The notes beneath the pieces are model-generated. The model worked only from the letters and a program-made list of their open reading frames with translations. It made no database searches and was not told the origin of the DNA. Shown one piece after another: positions 46,476 to 46,747 of a stretch of DNA of 46,747 bases (positions are counted from its first letter, which is position 1; every line of letters starts with the position of its first letter). Both the position numbers and the translations under genes were made by a program. The stretch is from positions 1 through 46,747 of IMG/VR virus record IMGVR_UViG_3300025949_000004; one strand, written 5' to 3'. Source of the stretch: a virus.

Positions 46476-46568
46476 AAAGGCCGCCCTCGCAATGCACTGC
46501 GCGACAATGTCCCGTCCACACCACGGGGCATTCATTCACGAACAGATTCATTGCGAGAGGCGGCCTTT
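46476..46568. repeat. Long fold-back structure
   Basis: AAAGGCCGCC plus CTCGCAATG (46476-46494) pair with CATTGCGAG plus GGCGGCCTTT (46549-46568) with one bulged A. An 8-bp nested hairpin, TGTCCCGT/ACGGGGCA (46508-46515, 46523-46530), lies inside. On the minus strand it ends in TTTTCTTTT, so it may act as a terminator or attenuator ahead of the late operon. Confidence 0.75.
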
Positions 46569-46620
46569 GTCATTTCGGGATTTTCAGGCGGTCTACCTAG
46601 CTATCTGTTCCCGGAATGGT

Positions 46621-46747
46621 TGCGCGTTGCACCACCAATGCTTCGCGCGATCACCTATCTACAAACAACGATACATGACATGTCTATTCACGGTAGTGGC
46701 TGGAACTCCTTTCCCAAAAAATTCTCTCGGCGACGATGGTACCGAAA
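46621..46747. repeat. Terminal direct repeat, right copy
   Basis: Identical to bases 1-127. Joining the ends gives a circular map of 46,620 bases with the divergent control region between the two arms intact. Confidence 0.95.

Noticed and set aside
1-46747. CRISPR array, insertion sequence, integrase or lysogeny module
   Set aside because: No regular spacer-repeat array, transposase, integrase or attachment site was seen on either strand. The repeats present are short and dispersed.

Overview
The window is a complete or near-complete genome of a tailed double-stranded DNA phage, most likely a podovirus-like virus of an actinobacterium. The first and last 127 bases are identical, so the contig closes on itself with about 46.62 kb of unique sequence. 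An actinobacterial host is suggested by a WhiB-type Fe-S regulator, a DUF1906 (Rv2525c-like) lysin, a short-armed Leu-UAA tRNA of the kind seen in actinobacteriophages, fairly high G+C, and frequent GTG/TTG starts. A short tail is inferred from a portal, a gp6-like adaptor, a nozzle-like protein and large Gln-rich internal-virion-like proteins, with no tape measure, tail tube or sheath gene.

Layout. The left arm (about 0.2-22.3 kb) reads mostly on the plus strand. It holds many small unknown or zinc-binding proteins (0.3-3 kb), an abundant-looking acidic coiled-coil protein with a strong terminator (3.3-4.6 kb), and a 423-bp repeat-rich control region (5.5-5.9 kb) in front of a winged-helix protein. 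Further on are tRNA-like genes, a pair of small HTH proteins, an SNF2-family helicase (10.1-12.2 kb), tiny membrane proteins and an HNH protein. A recombination/replication block follows (14.3-18.9 kb): Cas4/RecB-like nuclease, Sak4-like ATPase, putative ssDNA-binding protein, RepA-like helicase and RuvC-like resolvase. No DNA or RNA polymerase and no integrase is recognisable, so replication probably borrows the host polymerase and there is no sign of integration.

The right arm (46.3 down to 20.2 kb) reads on the minus strand. In order of transcription it holds a double-HTH protein, terminase small subunit, four tandem beta-rich fibre or receptor-binding-like proteins, terminase large subunit, zinc and membrane accessory proteins, portal, a run of small basic proteins, scaffold, major capsid protein, an Acb2/Tad1-like cyclic-nucleotide sponge, and decoration, adaptor and nozzle proteins. 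Internal virion proteins, an NlpC/P60 hydrolase, a DUF1906 endolysin and two small membrane proteins (holin candidates) follow. The two membrane genes are interleaved antisense among plus-strand genes.

Main points for a second look: a probable anti-CBASS/anti-Thoeris sponge behind the capsid gene; a short AI-x-RR-[LM] motif shared by five small virion-operon proteins; two distant control regions (5.5-5.8 and 46.37-46.45 kb) with the same operator-like repeats; tRNA-like genes with expanded or collapsed anticodon arms; palindromic start sites that serve genes on both strands; and a genome-wide excess of the tetranucleotide AATG/CATT that shapes codon choice.
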